This document shows, piece after piece, positions 63,360 through 64,000 of a stretch of 64,000 bases of DNA. The notes below the pieces were generated by a model that worked only from the letters and a program-made list of their open reading frames with translations, searched no databases and was not told the DNA's origin. Location of the stretch: NCBI GenBank assembly GCA_903632075.3, contig CAHIKZ030004302.1, positions 1-64,000 on the forward strand, given 5' to 3'. A program made the position numbers and the translations under genes. Positions within the stretch are counted from its first letter, which is position 1; each line of letters begins with the position of its first letter. The DNA comes from Acanthosepion pharaonis. Its lineage: Eukaryota; Mollusca; Cephalopoda; Sepiida; Sepiidae.

Positions 63360-64000
63360 CCATGTCCTTTCTGGACGTAGGCGATCATAATTCCCCACCT
63401 CCCTCTATCCCTTGCAGCTCTCAGCAAGCTCCTTCTCACTGCTGCTCCCCCAGACCACCTTCTGTCATCTACTTGCTCACGCCCGCTAGGTATGTCAAGC
63501 ATTGTTTTCCTTTGCCCCACGTTACCTCCATTCGACCCGGGAGTATCAGATTCGCCAGGATATCCTTTCGCATTATATGTCCCAGAAACTTCAGCTTCCG
63601 CTTCATGCTGTTAAGTATAAGTCTCCTCCATATTTGAATCCTCTCTAAGACTTCATCGTTACTCACACGTTCGGTTCATGATATCCTTAGCATCCTGCTG
63701 CAGAACCACATCTCCGTCGCCTCGAGTCCCTTCTTCCTCTTTGAGGACACCGTCCAACATTCGCTGCAGTAAAGAACGACAGATATCATGTAACACATCA
63801 GTATTCTTTTCTTTTTTTCACCAAAGAAATATTCCTGTCTCGCAATACTTTGTCCAACCTTTTGGAATGCGTCCTAGGCCATCCCAATACGTTCACGGAC
63901 CTCAGTATCACAATTACCGTCCTCTGTCAGAACGTTCCCAAGATATTTAAACTTCTGCATCTGCTTGATTCTAGTTTTCCCGACTTGCAAATCGCATTTC
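63360..64000 (-). pseudogene. LINE reverse transcriptase C-terminal region, runs off the window
   Basis: Minus strand, from the right edge: CDLQVGKTRIKQMQKFKYLGN-like KCDLQ...QKFKYLG.VLTEDG, ERIGMA, QKVGQSIARQEYF, then VSNDEVLERIQ (63660), MKRKLKFLGHIMRKD, LANLILPGRMEVTWGKGKQCLTYLAG, and a WRRMIA-like end. It has the same order of motifs as the copy at 19886-20660 with frameshifts. The catalytic part would lie beyond 64000. Confidence 0.85.

Overview
The window looks like non-coding, transposon-derived DNA from an animal nuclear genome. It is AT-rich and contains roughly three dozen long (TA)n arrays, often joined to (CA)n or (CT)n. It also holds tetranucleotide (CTAT)n arrays, tRNA-derived SINE-like repeats, Penelope-like element (PLE) pieces with a GIY-YIG endonuclease, several non-LTR retrotransposon tails, and mariner, Tc1 and DUF4817-type transposase remnants. 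This mixture fits a cephalopod mollusc (octopus-like) best. That assignment is an inference from repeat style only. I found no convincing host protein-coding gene. The only candidate host exon is a weak one at about 45.0 kb. No bacterial, phage or CRISPR features are present.

Layout. 0-6 kb: a DUF4817-type transposase tail, TA arrays, and a foldback element with a hammerhead-like RNA at 2.6-2.8 kb. 6-13.4 kb: inverted and direct repeat pairs, a promoter-like LTR candidate with a short ORF, an unrecognised 144-codon ORF with a partial second copy, an LTR of about 1.2 kb and a LINE tail. 14-17.4 kb: a transposase N-terminus and dense microsatellites, including a higher-order (CTAT)n array. 17.4-20.7 kb: a SINE-like repeat, a PLE endonuclease, a Tc1 relic, a minisatellite-bearing element and a LINE RT tail. 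21-25.7 kb: a tandem duplication of about 300 bp, mariner ends, a hairpin-rich repeat, and a mariner interrupted by an RTE-like 3' end. 26-34.4 kb: more LINE tails (one with a restriction-like endonuclease domain), tRNA-like repeats, a DUF4817 element with both TIRs, and a degenerate Tc1-like transposase. 35-38.3 kb: the second foldback hammerhead element, then three tRNA-headed SINE pieces, two of which retain a recognisable hammerhead core. 39-43 kb: two related LTR-like promoters, a PLE reverse transcriptase and LINE tails. 45-49.6 kb: mariner, then at least four SINE units. 50-53 kb: nested palindromes and a PLE endonuclease with one frameshift. 53-64 kb: pyrimidine-rich DNA, repeat pairs, an inverted copy of the 1.2-kb LTR, and LINE tails up to the right edge.

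The most interesting theme is RNA-level. At least four unrelated-looking repeat families carry the same hammerhead-ribozyme-like layout: CTGANGA (or a one-base variant), usually one extra base, a GC-rich stem II, GAAA, a short palindromic stem III, then a strand complementary to the bases before CTGA. Two copies have a perfect 8-bp stem I. In two families the core sits downstream of a tRNA-like Pol III head, so a SINE-plus-ribozyme architecture is plausible. Hammerhead motifs are known from PLEs and small retroelements. Whether these particular families have been described I cannot tell from sequence alone.

All coding remnants are decayed (stops, frameshifts, 5' truncation). They read as a layered graveyard of insertions and not as a working gene system.
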